Made by a program: the position numbers and the translations under genes. Shown here piece after piece: positions 7,192 through 13,669 of a stretch of DNA of 13,669 nt (positions within the stretch are counted from its first letter, which is position 1; each line of letters begins with the position of its first letter). Source of the DNA: Candidatus Pelagibacter sp. (GTDB lineage: Bacteria > Pseudomonadota > Alphaproteobacteria > Pelagibacterales > Pelagibacteraceae). The notes beneath the pieces are model-generated. The model did no database searches. It saw only the letters and a program-made list of their open reading frames with translations, and was not told the DNA's origin. The DNA lies in assembly GCA_002704185.1 (NCBI GenBank), contig PAFP01000013.1, forward strand, positions 1-13,669, in the 5' to 3' direction.

Positions 7192-8090
7192 TTTTTTCTT
7201 CCAAAATTTGGTTCCTTAACATCTTGACCTTCATCAATTATCCTTTTTCTAATATCCCTAGTTTTATTAAAAATATTGAATAATTTCTCTTTATCTTCAT
7301 TCTTAATCGCATCCTTCAATCCATCTAAATCCTTTTCAAATTTATCTAGCATTTTAAGAATTGGTACCTTGTTACTAAGTATAATATCTCTCCACATAGT
7401 AGGATCTGATGAAGCGATTCTTGTGAAGTCTCTGAAACCACTCGCACTATATTTAATGACCTCTTCCTTTAGGTTATCTTCTAAGTTTGATGCGGTTCCC
7501 ACAATATTGTATGCAATAATATGTGGAATATGACTTGTTATAGCCATGATAGAATCGTGATCATTCATATCCATCAATTGAATTTTACATCCAAATGACT
7601 TCCACAAATTTGAAATAACTTTAATACTCTCATCATCAGAATTTTTACATGGTGTGATTACTAGCCATTTATTTTTAAATAGGCCTTCAAATCCAGATTC
7701 AGGTCCACTCTGCTCTGTTCCTGCAATAGGATGGGCGGGAACAAATTTTATATTTTCACTTAATATATTTTGAGCAAGTTTAATTATTTCGGATTTAGAA
7801 GAGCCAACATCAGTTATAATTGTTTTATTACTAATCTTTAATTTTTGTAATTCTTCAAATATTAGTTTGTATCCGCTTATTGGGGTACAAATAAAAATTA
7901 TTTCATTTTCATCCTTGCACTCGGACATATTCTCAAAATAATTATTCCCTAAATTTAATTTTTTTGATTTTTCTAAAGCTAATTGGGAATTATCAACAAT
8001 ATTAATAACAACTTCTTTATTGGTGGATCTGATATATCTGGCAATTGATGAACCAATTAGACCAATACCAATTATTGCAATATTTAACAT
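7188..8090 (-). CDS. tyrC: Prephenate/arogenate (cyclohexadienyl) dehydrogenase
   Basis: This cytosolic NAD(P)-dependent dehydrogenase of tyrosine synthesis oxidatively decarboxylates prephenate or arogenate. The Rossmann motif GIGLIGSS lies at 8-15. It is followed by CTPISGY, DVGSSK, the active-site HPIAGTEQSG (HPxAGxExSG), SHIPHIIAYN carrying the catalytic histidine region, and SGFRDFTRIASSDPTMWRDI. The length of 300 is normal for a monofunctional enzyme without chorismate mutase or ACT domain, so no regulatory domain for feedback is visible. The gene begins 1 nt after the hisC stop on the same strand, so the two should be co-translated. Zymomonas has a similar tyrC and hisC-type pairing. 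The symbol could equally be tyrA by naming custom; cofactor and substrate choice cannot be read. Confidence 0.9.
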   Translation of the reverse strand: MLNIAIIGIGLIGSSIARYIRSTNKEVVINIVDNSQLALEKSKKLNLGNNYFENMSECKDENEIIFICTPISGYKLIFEELQKLKISNKTIITDVGSSKSEIIKLAQNILSENIKFVPAHPIAGTEQSGPESGFEGLFKNKWLVITPCKNSDDESIKVISNLWKSFGCKIQLMDMNDHDSIMAITSHIPHIIAYNIVGTASNLEDNLKEEVIKYSASGFRDFTRIASSDPTMWRDIILSNKVPILKMLDKFEKDLDGLKDAIKNEDKEKLFNIFNKTRDIRKRIIDEGQDVKEPNFGRKN

Positions 8091-8091
8091 A

Positions 8092-9168
8092 TTAAATTTT
8101 TTTTTCTAATACCTCTAAAAATTTTCTATTTTCTTTATTGTTTCCTATAGAAACCCTTAAAGAATTCTTTATTCCATAGGACGTCATTTTTCTTAATAAA
8201 ATATTAGACTTCAAAAATATATTAAAAACATCCTCTGAATTTAAATTTAGTTGATCACAGTTCATTAAAAAAAAATTTGCACAAGGGTTATTAGTTTTAA
8301 ATTTTTTTTCTAATAGTTTATTAAAGAAAATTTTTGACCATTTGGTATTATGTTTAATGTTTTTGTTTAGCCATTTTTGGTTATTTAACGAAGCTACTCC
8401 GGCTTCTTGTGTTAAACCTGAAATATTAAACGGTGGTCTAATTAGATTAAGAGATTTTATTATATCTTTTGAACTATAACCCCAGCCAAGCCTCAGATTT
8501 GCTAAACCATATATTTTAGAGAATGTTCTACTTACAACTACATTTTTAAAATCTTTAAATAAATCTAATCCTGATTTAAAATCTTTATCAATCATAAATT
8601 CAGCATACGCATCATCTATCATCAGTAAAATATGACTTGGAATAAGTGATCGCAATTTTAAAATATCGTTTTGATCTAAATATGTACCAGTAGGATTATT
8701 AGGATTAGCAATGAAAATTATTTTAGTTTTGTCGGTTATGGACTGAATTGTTTCATTAATATCAAAAGTATTATTTTTTTCTTTTGAATACACAACCCTT
8801 GCACCATTGATCTGAGCATAAATTCTGTACATTAAAAAAGAATTTTCGCTTAAAATAACTTCATCATTTTTCTCTAAAAAAGCCTGGCAGACTAAACTAA
8901 TTATCTCATCAGACCCACTTCCAACAATTATTTGATCTTTATCTAGTTTAAATTTTTTACCTATTTTGTCTCTTAACAAGTTTGAGTTACCATCGGGATA
9001 ACGTGAAAGAGTCCTTAGCCTTTTCTTTATAATTTTAGAGGCTTCTGGACACGGTCCAAGAGGGGTTTCATTCTGGGACAATTTAATGAGATTAGCACTA
9101 TTTACTATTCTAGTTAATCCAGATGAATAGCTATTAATATTTATGTTTTTTGGTTCAGGTAAATTCAT
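8092..9168 (-). CDS. hisC: Histidinol-phosphate / aromatic aminotransferase
   Basis: This is a PLP fold-I aminotransferase of the HisC family, full length at 358 residues. The PLP lysine is K218 in SRTFSK. Cofactor contacts are visible at GSGSDE (83-88), NPNNPTG (155-161) and DDAYAEF (185-191). LRLGWGY follows the lysine, and the C-terminal LRVSIG carries the substrate-carboxylate arginine. Besides imidazole-acetol phosphate, HisC proteins often transaminate aromatic keto acids. Being 1 nt upstream of tyrC suggests it also makes tyrosine and phenylalanine, as reported for the Zymomonas homologue. No other his gene is in the window. The start at 9168 faces the metX promoter across 158 nt. Its own promoter is unclear; TTTACA (9210-9205) and TATATT (9189-9184) are spaced 15 apart and would leave a leader of under 10 nt. 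Confidence 0.9.
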   Translation of the reverse strand: MNLPEPKNININSYSSGLTRIVNSANLIKLSQNETPLGPCPEASKIIKKRLRTLSRYPDGNSNLLRDKIGKKFKLDKDQIIVGSGSDEIISLVCQAFLEKNDEVILSENSFLMYRIYAQINGARVVYSKEKNNTFDINETIQSITDKTKIIFIANPNNPTGTYLDQNDILKLRSLIPSHILLMIDDAYAEFMIDKDFKSGLDLFKDFKNVVVSRTFSKIYGLANLRLGWGYSSKDIIKSLNLIRPPFNISGLTQEAGVASLNNQKWLNKNIKHNTKWSKIFFNKLLEKKFKTNNPCANFFLMNCDQLNLNSEDVFNIFLKSNILLRKMTSYGIKNSLRVSIGNNKENRKFLEVLEKKI

Positions 9169-9222
9169 GATTTTTTATGACTTAATATATTACTTATTCA
9201 TTGCTGTAAAACTTAAGATAGT

Positions 9223-9251
9223 TTGACAATATTTTTACCTTTTAGTACAAC
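9223..9251 (+). promoter_or_regulatory. Sigma-70-type promoter for the SAM-II-metX-metW transcript
   Basis: A perfect -35 TTGACA lies at 9223-9228. After a 17-base spacer comes TACAAC at 9246-9251, a four-of-six match to the -10 box. Transcription should begin near 9257-9258, which is where the first paired base of the SAM-II aptamer lies. The fit of promoter, spacing and aptamer start makes this the most convincing promoter in the window. Confidence 0.65.
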
Positions 9252-9255
9252 ATTC

Positions 9256-9300
9256 AAGTGCCGATTTAGCCAAATTGCAGGCATAAACTGCTAAAAAGGA
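9256..9300 (+). promoter_or_regulatory. SAM-II riboswitch aptamer in the metX leader
   Basis: This RNA binds S-adenosylmethionine and represses metX when SAM is plentiful. Stem P1 is GUGCC (9258-9262) with GGCAU (9280-9284, one G-U pair). The conserved GAUUUAGCC loop begins at 9263 and the conserved UUGCA is at 9275-9279. The pseudoknot P2 is UUUAGC (9265-9270) with GCUAAA (9290-9295), a perfect six-pair match, followed by AAGGA. This matches the structure of the SAM-II aptamer solved from a Sargasso Sea metX leader. The linker between P1 and the pseudoknot 3' strand is only five bases (9285-9289), shorter than in that example. SAM-II closes the pseudoknot over the adjoining Shine-Dalgarno sequence, so control is expected at translation. 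Confidence 0.92.
9295..9300 (+). promoter_or_regulatory. metX Shine-Dalgarno sequence inside the SAM-II aptamer
   Basis: AAAGGA at 9295-9300 is the only purine-rich ribosome-binding site upstream of metX. It abuts the pseudoknot strand GCUAAA and would be masked in the SAM-bound fold. Its last base is 26 nt from the ATG at 9327, far beyond ordinary spacing. An in-frame TAG (9324-9326) directly before that ATG excludes any upstream start. Confidence 0.7.
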
Positions 9301-9321
9301 AATCGTACTAACATACGATTT
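9300..9321 (+). promoter_or_regulatory. Perfect 8-bp hairpin between the metX Shine-Dalgarno and start codon
   Basis: AAATCGTA (9300-9307) and TACGATTT (9314-9321) are exact inverted repeats around a six-base loop, CTAACA. The hairpin starts at the last base of the Shine-Dalgarno and ends five bases before the ATG. If folded it would bring the two to a working distance of about 5-6 nt. No T-run follows, so it is not an intrinsic terminator. The same dyad could instead be a DNA operator. Confidence 0.6.
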
Positions 9322-9326
9322 AATAG

Positions 9327-10460
9327 ATGAAACTTAATTTTGAAAACATAAATAAAATTACTATAAGCAAGGATTTACTGTTAGACTGCGGTGTAAAGCT
9401 TAACAAGTTTGATGTTGCATTTGAAACCTACGGAAAACTAGATAAAAATAAAAAAAATGCCATACTAATTTTTCATGCCTTGTCTGGAGATCAATTTGTA
9501 ACAGGTTTGAATAAAGTCACAGGAAAAGAGGGATGGTGGAATCTAGTAGTTGGAGAAAATAAACCAATCGATACAAAAAAATATTTCGTAATCTGTGCTA
9601 ATGTGATTGGAGGTTGCATGGGAAGTACAGGTCCAAAAGAAATTTGCAAGGAGACAGGTAAGCCATACGGTTTAGGTTTTCCAGTGATTACAATAAAAGA
9701 TATGGTAAAGGCCCAGGCTTATCTTTTAGACCATCTTGGCATAGATAAAACCTTAGCTGTACTTGGAGGTTCCATGGGTGGTATGCAAGCACTTCAATTT
9801 TGCTCTCTTTATCCAAATAAGACTTTTACAGCAGTTCCGATTGCGTGTGCCGCAAGTCACTCAGCACAAAATATTGCTTTTAACGAATTAGCTCGACAGG
9901 CAATAATGGCTGATCCGGAGTGGGACGCGGGTAATTATATTTCAACAGGTAAGATTCCTAGAAAAGGTCTTGCAATCGCTAGAATGGCGGGACACATAAG
10001 TTATTTATCAGAAAAAGGGTTACAAAATAAATTTGGAAGAAAATTACAAGAGGATAAAGAATTACAATTTTCATTTGATGCTGACTTTCAAGTTGAGAGT
10101 TATTTAAAATATCAAGGATATTCTTTTGTAGATAGATTTGATGCGAATTCTTATTTATACATTACGAGAGCCATGGATTACTTTGATTTATACAAAGCAA
10201 ATAATGGAAACTTATCCTTGGCATTCGAAAATACTAAAATTAAATTTTGTATTATATCATTTAGTACTGACTGGTTGTATCCTACGAGCGAAAGTAAAAA
10301 AATTGTGATTGCGTTAAACTCTATTGGTGCGGAGGTTAGCTTTGTAAATATTATAACTAATAACGGTCACGACTCTTTTTTAGTAAATGAACCTAAATTT
10401 TTAGACACTCTAAAGGGATTCCTTGAGTCTAATTATGAGGATTTTAAAAATGAAAATTGA
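9327..10460 (+). CDS. metX: Homoserine O-acyltransferase (MetX)
   Basis: MetX activates homoserine by O-acylation from acetyl-CoA or succinyl-CoA, the first committed step of methionine synthesis. It is a cytosolic alpha/beta-hydrolase of 377 residues. HALSGDQ lies at 50-56, the nucleophile is S149 in GGSMGGMQ (147-154), the acid is D315 in TDWLYPTSE, and the base is H348 in NNGHDSFL. The triad is complete. Many proteobacterial MetX proteins linked to MetW use succinyl-CoA, and the donor here is not decided by what I can read. The start at 9327 is forced by the in-frame TAG just upstream and the lack of a later ATG before M98. Expression should fall when SAM binds the upstream SAM-II riboswitch. 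The end overlaps metW by 11 nt. Confidence 0.95.
   Translation: MKLNFENINKITISKDLLLDCGVKLNKFDVAFETYGKLDKNKKNAILIFHALSGDQFVTGLNKVTGKEGWWNLVVGENKPIDTKKYFVICANVIGGCMGSTGPKEICKETGKPYGLGFPVITIKDMVKAQAYLLDHLGIDKTLAVLGGSMGGMQALQFCSLYPNKTFTAVPIACAASHSAQNIAFNELARQAIMADPEWDAGNYISTGKIPRKGLAIARMAGHISYLSEKGLQNKFGRKLQEDKELQFSFDADFQVESYLKYQGYSFVDRFDANSYLYITRAMDYFDLYKANNGNLSLAFENTKIKFCIISFSTDWLYPTSESKKIVIALNSIGAEVSFVNIITNNGHDSFLVNEPKFLDTLKGFLESNYEDFKNEN
10437..10440 (+). promoter_or_regulatory. metW Shine-Dalgarno inside metX, deciding the metW start
   Basis: GAGG at 10437-10440 lies nine bases before the ATG at 10450. That start gives [12 protein letters not shown], which fits the usual MetW opening (MRxDLxxIxxxI) right before the methyltransferase motif. 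The earlier in-frame TTG (10423) and ATG (10435) add only a non-conserved tail and lack such a site. Confidence 0.6.
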
Positions 10461-11046
10461 AGATAATGTTCTTTTAGATTTAATTGAAACCAAATCTAAA
10501 GTACTAGATGTAGGTTGTGGTGATGGTAACCTACTTTTAATTTTAAAAAAAAACAAAAATATTAATGGTAGAGGTATAGAAATCAATCAACTAAAAGTTA
10601 CTGAGTGTTTATCCAAAGGGCTTGCAGTAATAGAAGGCGATGCAGAAAAAGATTTAATAAATTATCCAGATAATTCATTTGATTTCGCAATTTTAAATCA
10701 ATCACTTCAGCAATTTTATAATCCTAGAAAAGTTTTGAATGATTTACTAAGAATAGCAAATAAGGCGATTATTACTATACCTAATTTTGGATATTGGAAG
10801 GTAAGACTGCATCTCCTTTTAAAAGGTAAAATGCCGATAACAAAAACATTACCTTATAATTGGTTTGATACACCTAACTTACACATGAGTACAATTAAGG
10901 ATTTTTATTTTTTATGTAAAATAGATAAAATTCGTATCATGAAATCTATATCTATTACAAATAATAAATTTAGTACTATTAATTATAGTAATTTGAATAT
11001 AAAAAATTTGATATCGGAAATAGGCGTTTTTTTAATTACTAAATAA
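10450..11046 (+). CDS. metW: MetW, class I methyltransferase-fold methionine biosynthesis protein
   Basis: MetW is the constant partner of proteobacterial MetX and is needed for full homoserine acyltransferase function in species where it was tested; its own catalytic reaction is not firmly established. With the start at 10450 the protein has 198 residues, the usual size. The SAM-binding motif I is [12 protein letters not shown] (18-29), followed by the acidic end of strand 2 in [15 protein letters not shown], and the motif IV region [14 protein letters not shown] frame open from TTG at 10423 would add nine residues that do not fit the family. It overlaps the metX end by 11 nt and is therefore under the same SAM-II control at the transcript level. 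The following 44 nt carry no recognisable terminator. Confidence 0.9.
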   Translation: MKIEDNVLLDLIETKSKVLDVGCGDGNLLLILKKNKNINGRGIEINQLKVTECLSKGLAVIEGDAEKDLINYPDNSFDFAILNQSLQQFYNPRKVLNDLLRIANKAIITIPNFGYWKVRLHLLLKGKMPITKTLPYNWFDTPNLHMSTIKDFYFLCKIDKIRIMKSISITNNKFSTINYSNLNIKNLISEIGVFLITK

Positions 11047-11073
11047 GTAATTTAAATTTAAAGTTTAAAAAAA

Positions 11074-11091
11074 ATGAGTGAAATATTTTAA
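11074..11091 (+). other. Five-codon minicistron overlapping the gloB start
   Basis: An ATG at 11074 opens a five-codon frame (MSEIF) whose TAA shares a base with the gloB ATG (TAATG at 11089-11093). The minicistron and gloB both begin with ATGAGTG, 17 bases apart. It could be a coupling element or a vestigial duplicated start. Such arrangements also arise by chance in AT-rich DNA, and no strong ribosome-binding site precedes it. Confidence 0.3.
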
Positions 11092-11861
11092 TGAGTGTCT
11101 TAAATGTAAATATCTTGCCTTGCTTAAGTGATAATTATACTTATATAATACAAGACAAATCCTCTGATAAAGTAATTGCTGTTGATCCTCCAGTTGTAGA
11201 ACCAATAACTAACTTTTTAAATAAATTAAATCTAAAACTAGATTATATATTAAATACTCATCATCATGCTGACCATGTTGATGGAAATTTAGAACTTAAA
11301 AAAATCTTTAATTGTAAAATTATTGGTTTTGAGCAAGATTCATATAGAATTCCAGGTATTGATATACAATTGAAAAATCATGAGATATGGAAATTTGGCG
11401 ATGAAGCTGTAAGGATTGAACATGCGCCAGGACATACAGCTGGGCATGTTTTTTACCACTTTCAAAAAAATAAATTGGCTTTTGTAGGTGATATTGTGTT
11501 TCCAATGGGATGTGGTCGAATTTTTGAAGGTTCCACTAAAGAGATGTATGAGTCTGTAGTTAAAATTAAAAATCTTAGTAATGATACGACAATATACTCT
11601 GGACATGAATACACAATTTCAAATAGTAAATTTTGTCTGAAACTTGATAAAAATAATAGTGAATTATTTAAAAGATCTAAGAGTGTTTTATCTTTAAGAA
11701 AAAATAATAAACCAACTATACCAACTACTGTACAGCTAGAAAAAGATACTAATATTTTTTTTAGATGTGAAGTCCAGGAGATAAAGAATAATATTAATAT
11801 GAAAAATGCTTCTAGTGAGGAAGTTTTCGCTAAATTAAGGGGATTAAAGGATAATTTCTAA
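11091..11861 (+). CDS. gloB: Hydroxyacylglutathione hydrolase (glyoxalase II)
   Basis: GloB hydrolyses S-D-lactoylglutathione to lactate and glutathione, completing methylglyoxal detoxification in the cytosol. It is a metallo-beta-lactamase-fold enzyme of 256 residues, the usual length. The binuclear metal ligands are all visible: H57, H59, D61 and H62 in THHHADH, H115 in GHTAGH, D134 in VGDIVFPMGCGR, and H172 in SGHEYT. The C-terminal glutathione-binding domain is present, with FFRCEVQEIK near 240-250 where family members often have NPFLR. It follows metW after 44 nt and precedes a separate promoter for rplU. No Shine-Dalgarno is evident; the start at 11091 overlaps a five-codon minicistron stop. 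No glyoxalase I gene is in the window. Confidence 0.94.
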   Translation: MSVLNVNILPCLSDNYTYIIQDKSSDKVIAVDPPVVEPITNFLNKLNLKLDYILNTHHHADHVDGNLELKKIFNCKIIGFEQDSYRIPGIDIQLKNHEIWKFGDEAVRIEHAPGHTAGHVFYHFQKNKLAFVGDIVFPMGCGRIFEGSTKEMYESVVKIKNLSNDTTIYSGHEYTISNSKFCLKLDKNNSELFKRSKSVLSLRKNNKPTIPTTVQLEKDTNIFFRCEVQEIKNNINMKNASSEEVFAKLRGLKDNF

Positions 11862-11881
11862 TAACCATTCGTCTACAATAC

Positions 11882-11909
11882 TTGACTTGGATTATCATCT
11901 GGATATATT
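11882..11909 (+). promoter_or_regulatory. Promoter for rplU-rpmA-obgE
   Basis: TTGACT at 11882-11887 and TATATT at 11904-11909 are separated by 16 bases; each box matches the sigma-70 consensus in five of six positions. Transcription would start around 11915-11917, leaving a leader of only about 12 nt before the rplU ATG at 11928, with no Shine-Dalgarno in it. The 66-nt gap holds no other clear element and no terminator for gloB. Confidence 0.55.
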
Positions 11910-11927
11910 GCACCAACTTTAAATAAT

Positions 11928-12326
11928 ATGACATTCGCAGTTATAAACACCGGTGGAAAACAGTATAAAGTTTTTGCCAATGACGAGGTTACAATTGAAA
12001 AATTACCAAATAAAGTTGGTGATGTAGTTCAATTTAAAGAAGTATTGCTATTGAATAATGATAATAAAGTAGAAATTGGAACTCCTAGTATAGTTGGAGC
12101 AAAAGTAGAAGCAAAAGTACTGCAGCAAAGAAAAAATAAAACAATATTAGTATTTAAAAAAAGAAGAAGACAAAATTCTAAAAGAAAAAATGGACATAGA
12201 CAAAATATGAGTATTGTCCAAATAACGAAAATATATGGGAAAGATGGAAAAGTTGTTTCAGAAAAAAGTAATGAAAACAAAAAAGTTAAAAAAATAGAGC
12301 CGACCAAAAAGACAAGGATTAAATAA
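11928..12326 (+). CDS. rplU: Large-subunit ribosomal protein bL21 with a basic C-terminal tail
   Basis: bL21 binds 23S rRNA near bL20 in the 50S subunit. The opening [13 protein letters not shown] (3-15) and the rRNA-binding stretch [16 protein letters not shown] (about 77-92) are family hallmarks, with the domain ending around residue 104. The 132 residues exceed the typical 103 by a lysine-rich tail (about 105-132), an extension also seen in other alphaproteobacteria. It begins the conserved rplU-rpmA-obgE order, with rpmA 5 nt downstream. The ATG at 11928 has no visible Shine-Dalgarno and probably a leader of about a dozen bases. Confidence 0.96.
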   Translation: MTFAVINTGGKQYKVFANDEVTIEKLPNKVGDVVQFKEVLLLNNDNKVEIGTPSIVGAKVEAKVLQQRKNKTILVFKKRRRQNSKRKNGHRQNMSIVQITKIYGKDGKVVSEKSNENKKVKKIEPTKKTRIK

Positions 12327-12331
12327 ATTAT

Positions 12332-12586
12332 ATGGCAACTAAAAAAGCTGGTGGATCATCTAGAAATGGCAGGGATAGCGCAGGCCGTAGACTTGGAGTA
12401 AAAAAATATGGCGGTCAAAAAGTTTTAGCTGGAAACATAATTGTAAGACAGCGTGGAACTAGAATTCATCCTGGAAAAAATGTCGGTATAGGTAAAGATC
12501 ATACTATTTTTTCAAAAATATCGGGTATTGTTCAATTTAAAACTAAAAAGTTTGGAAAAACTTTTATTTCAGTCATACCACAATAA
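12332..12586 (+). CDS. rpmA: Large-subunit ribosomal protein bL27
   Basis: bL27 reaches into the peptidyl-transferase centre with its N-terminal tail and helps place tRNA. The 84 residues are standard length. The sequence begins [18 protein letters not shown], the normal proteobacterial start without the cleavable extension found in Firmicutes. It continues with the hallmark [11 protein letters not shown] and [16 protein letters not shown]. It lies 5 nt after rplU. An AAGG at 12314-12317 inside the rplU end is 14 bases from the ATG, a long but possible ribosome-binding site. The 30 bases before obgE contain only a weak AT-rich inverted repeat. Confidence 0.97.
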   Translation: MATKKAGGSSRNGRDSAGRRLGVKKYGGQKVLAGNIIVRQRGTRIHPGKNVGIGKDHTIFSKISGIVQFKTKKFGKTFISVIPQ

Positions 12587-12604
12587 ATTTTTACTAAATA
12601 TTAG

Positions 12605-13669
<1,065 letters not shown>

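Noticed and set aside
9184..9210. Promoter for hisC with TTTACA and TATATT
   Set aside because: The spacing of 15 is short and the boxes are weak in AT-rich DNA. It was mentioned in the hisC entry but not called as a feature.
9300..9321. Intrinsic terminator after the SAM-II aptamer
   Set aside because: The hairpin has only two G-C pairs and is followed by AATAG rather than a T-run. SAM-II acts by hiding the ribosome-binding site, so no terminator is expected.
10423..10449. TTG start for metW at 10423
   Set aside because: The nine added residues do not match the family opening. The ATG at 10450 has a GAGG site nine bases upstream and gives the standard MetW N-terminus.
12029..12307. Antisense open frame within rplU
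   Set aside because: It is a shadow of the lysine-rich rplU coding strand with no family resemblance. The same applies to antisense frames at 152-388, 1243-1425, 11320-11606 and 12810-13001 and the frame at 7276-7533 opposite tyrC.

Overview
This is a very AT-rich, gene-dense stretch of housekeeping DNA, most likely from a streamlined marine alphaproteobacterium of a SAR11/Pelagibacterales-like or similar lineage. The main evidence is gene content and order. There is a yqaA-dsbB-coq7 cluster, tlpA divergent from argH-lptM-lysA, a tyrC-hisC pair, metX-metW under a SAM-II riboswitch, and rplU-rpmA-obgE-proB. SAM-II upstream of metX is a recurrent feature of alphaproteobacteria and marine metagenomes. 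The lineage below class level is inference. Stop codons TAA, TAG and TGA all read normally, so the standard code fits.

Layout. From 89 to 1699 (+), three overlapping genes encode a YqaA/DedA-type membrane protein, DsbB and the di-iron ubiquinone hydroxylase Coq7. From 1701 to 2963 (-) lie an HNH-nuclease-fold protein and an alpha/beta-hydrolase esterase. A 67-residue HIG1-domain protein (3006-3209, +) faces a membrane-anchored TlpA thioredoxin (3211-3750, -). From 3763 to 7191 (+) run argH, a 38-residue LptM-type lipoprotein gene, lysA and a plsC-like acyltransferase, joined by overlaps or 2-nt gaps. From 7188 to 9168 (-) lie hisC and tyrC. From 9327 to 11046 (+) lies metX-metW, preceded by a promoter and a SAM-II aptamer. 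gloB follows at 11091. A new promoter at about 11882 serves rplU-rpmA-obgE and the start of proB, which runs off the right edge.

How the genes work together. The amino-acid genes make arginine (argH), lysine (lysA), tyrosine and histidine (tyrC, hisC), methionine (metX, metW) and proline (proB). Envelope redox and assembly are served by DsbB, TlpA and LptM. Aerobic respiration is served by Coq7 and possibly by the HIG1 protein. Three convergent gene pairs have 1-nt gaps or overlap, and no gap exceeds 158 bases.

No mobile element, CRISPR array, tRNA, rRNA or anomalous island was seen. I do not see a wholly new multi-gene system. The most unusual structure is at the metX leader. The Shine-Dalgarno sequence is embedded in the SAM-II aptamer and lies 26 nt from the only usable start codon. 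An 8-bp perfect hairpin fills that space and would bring the two to normal spacing.
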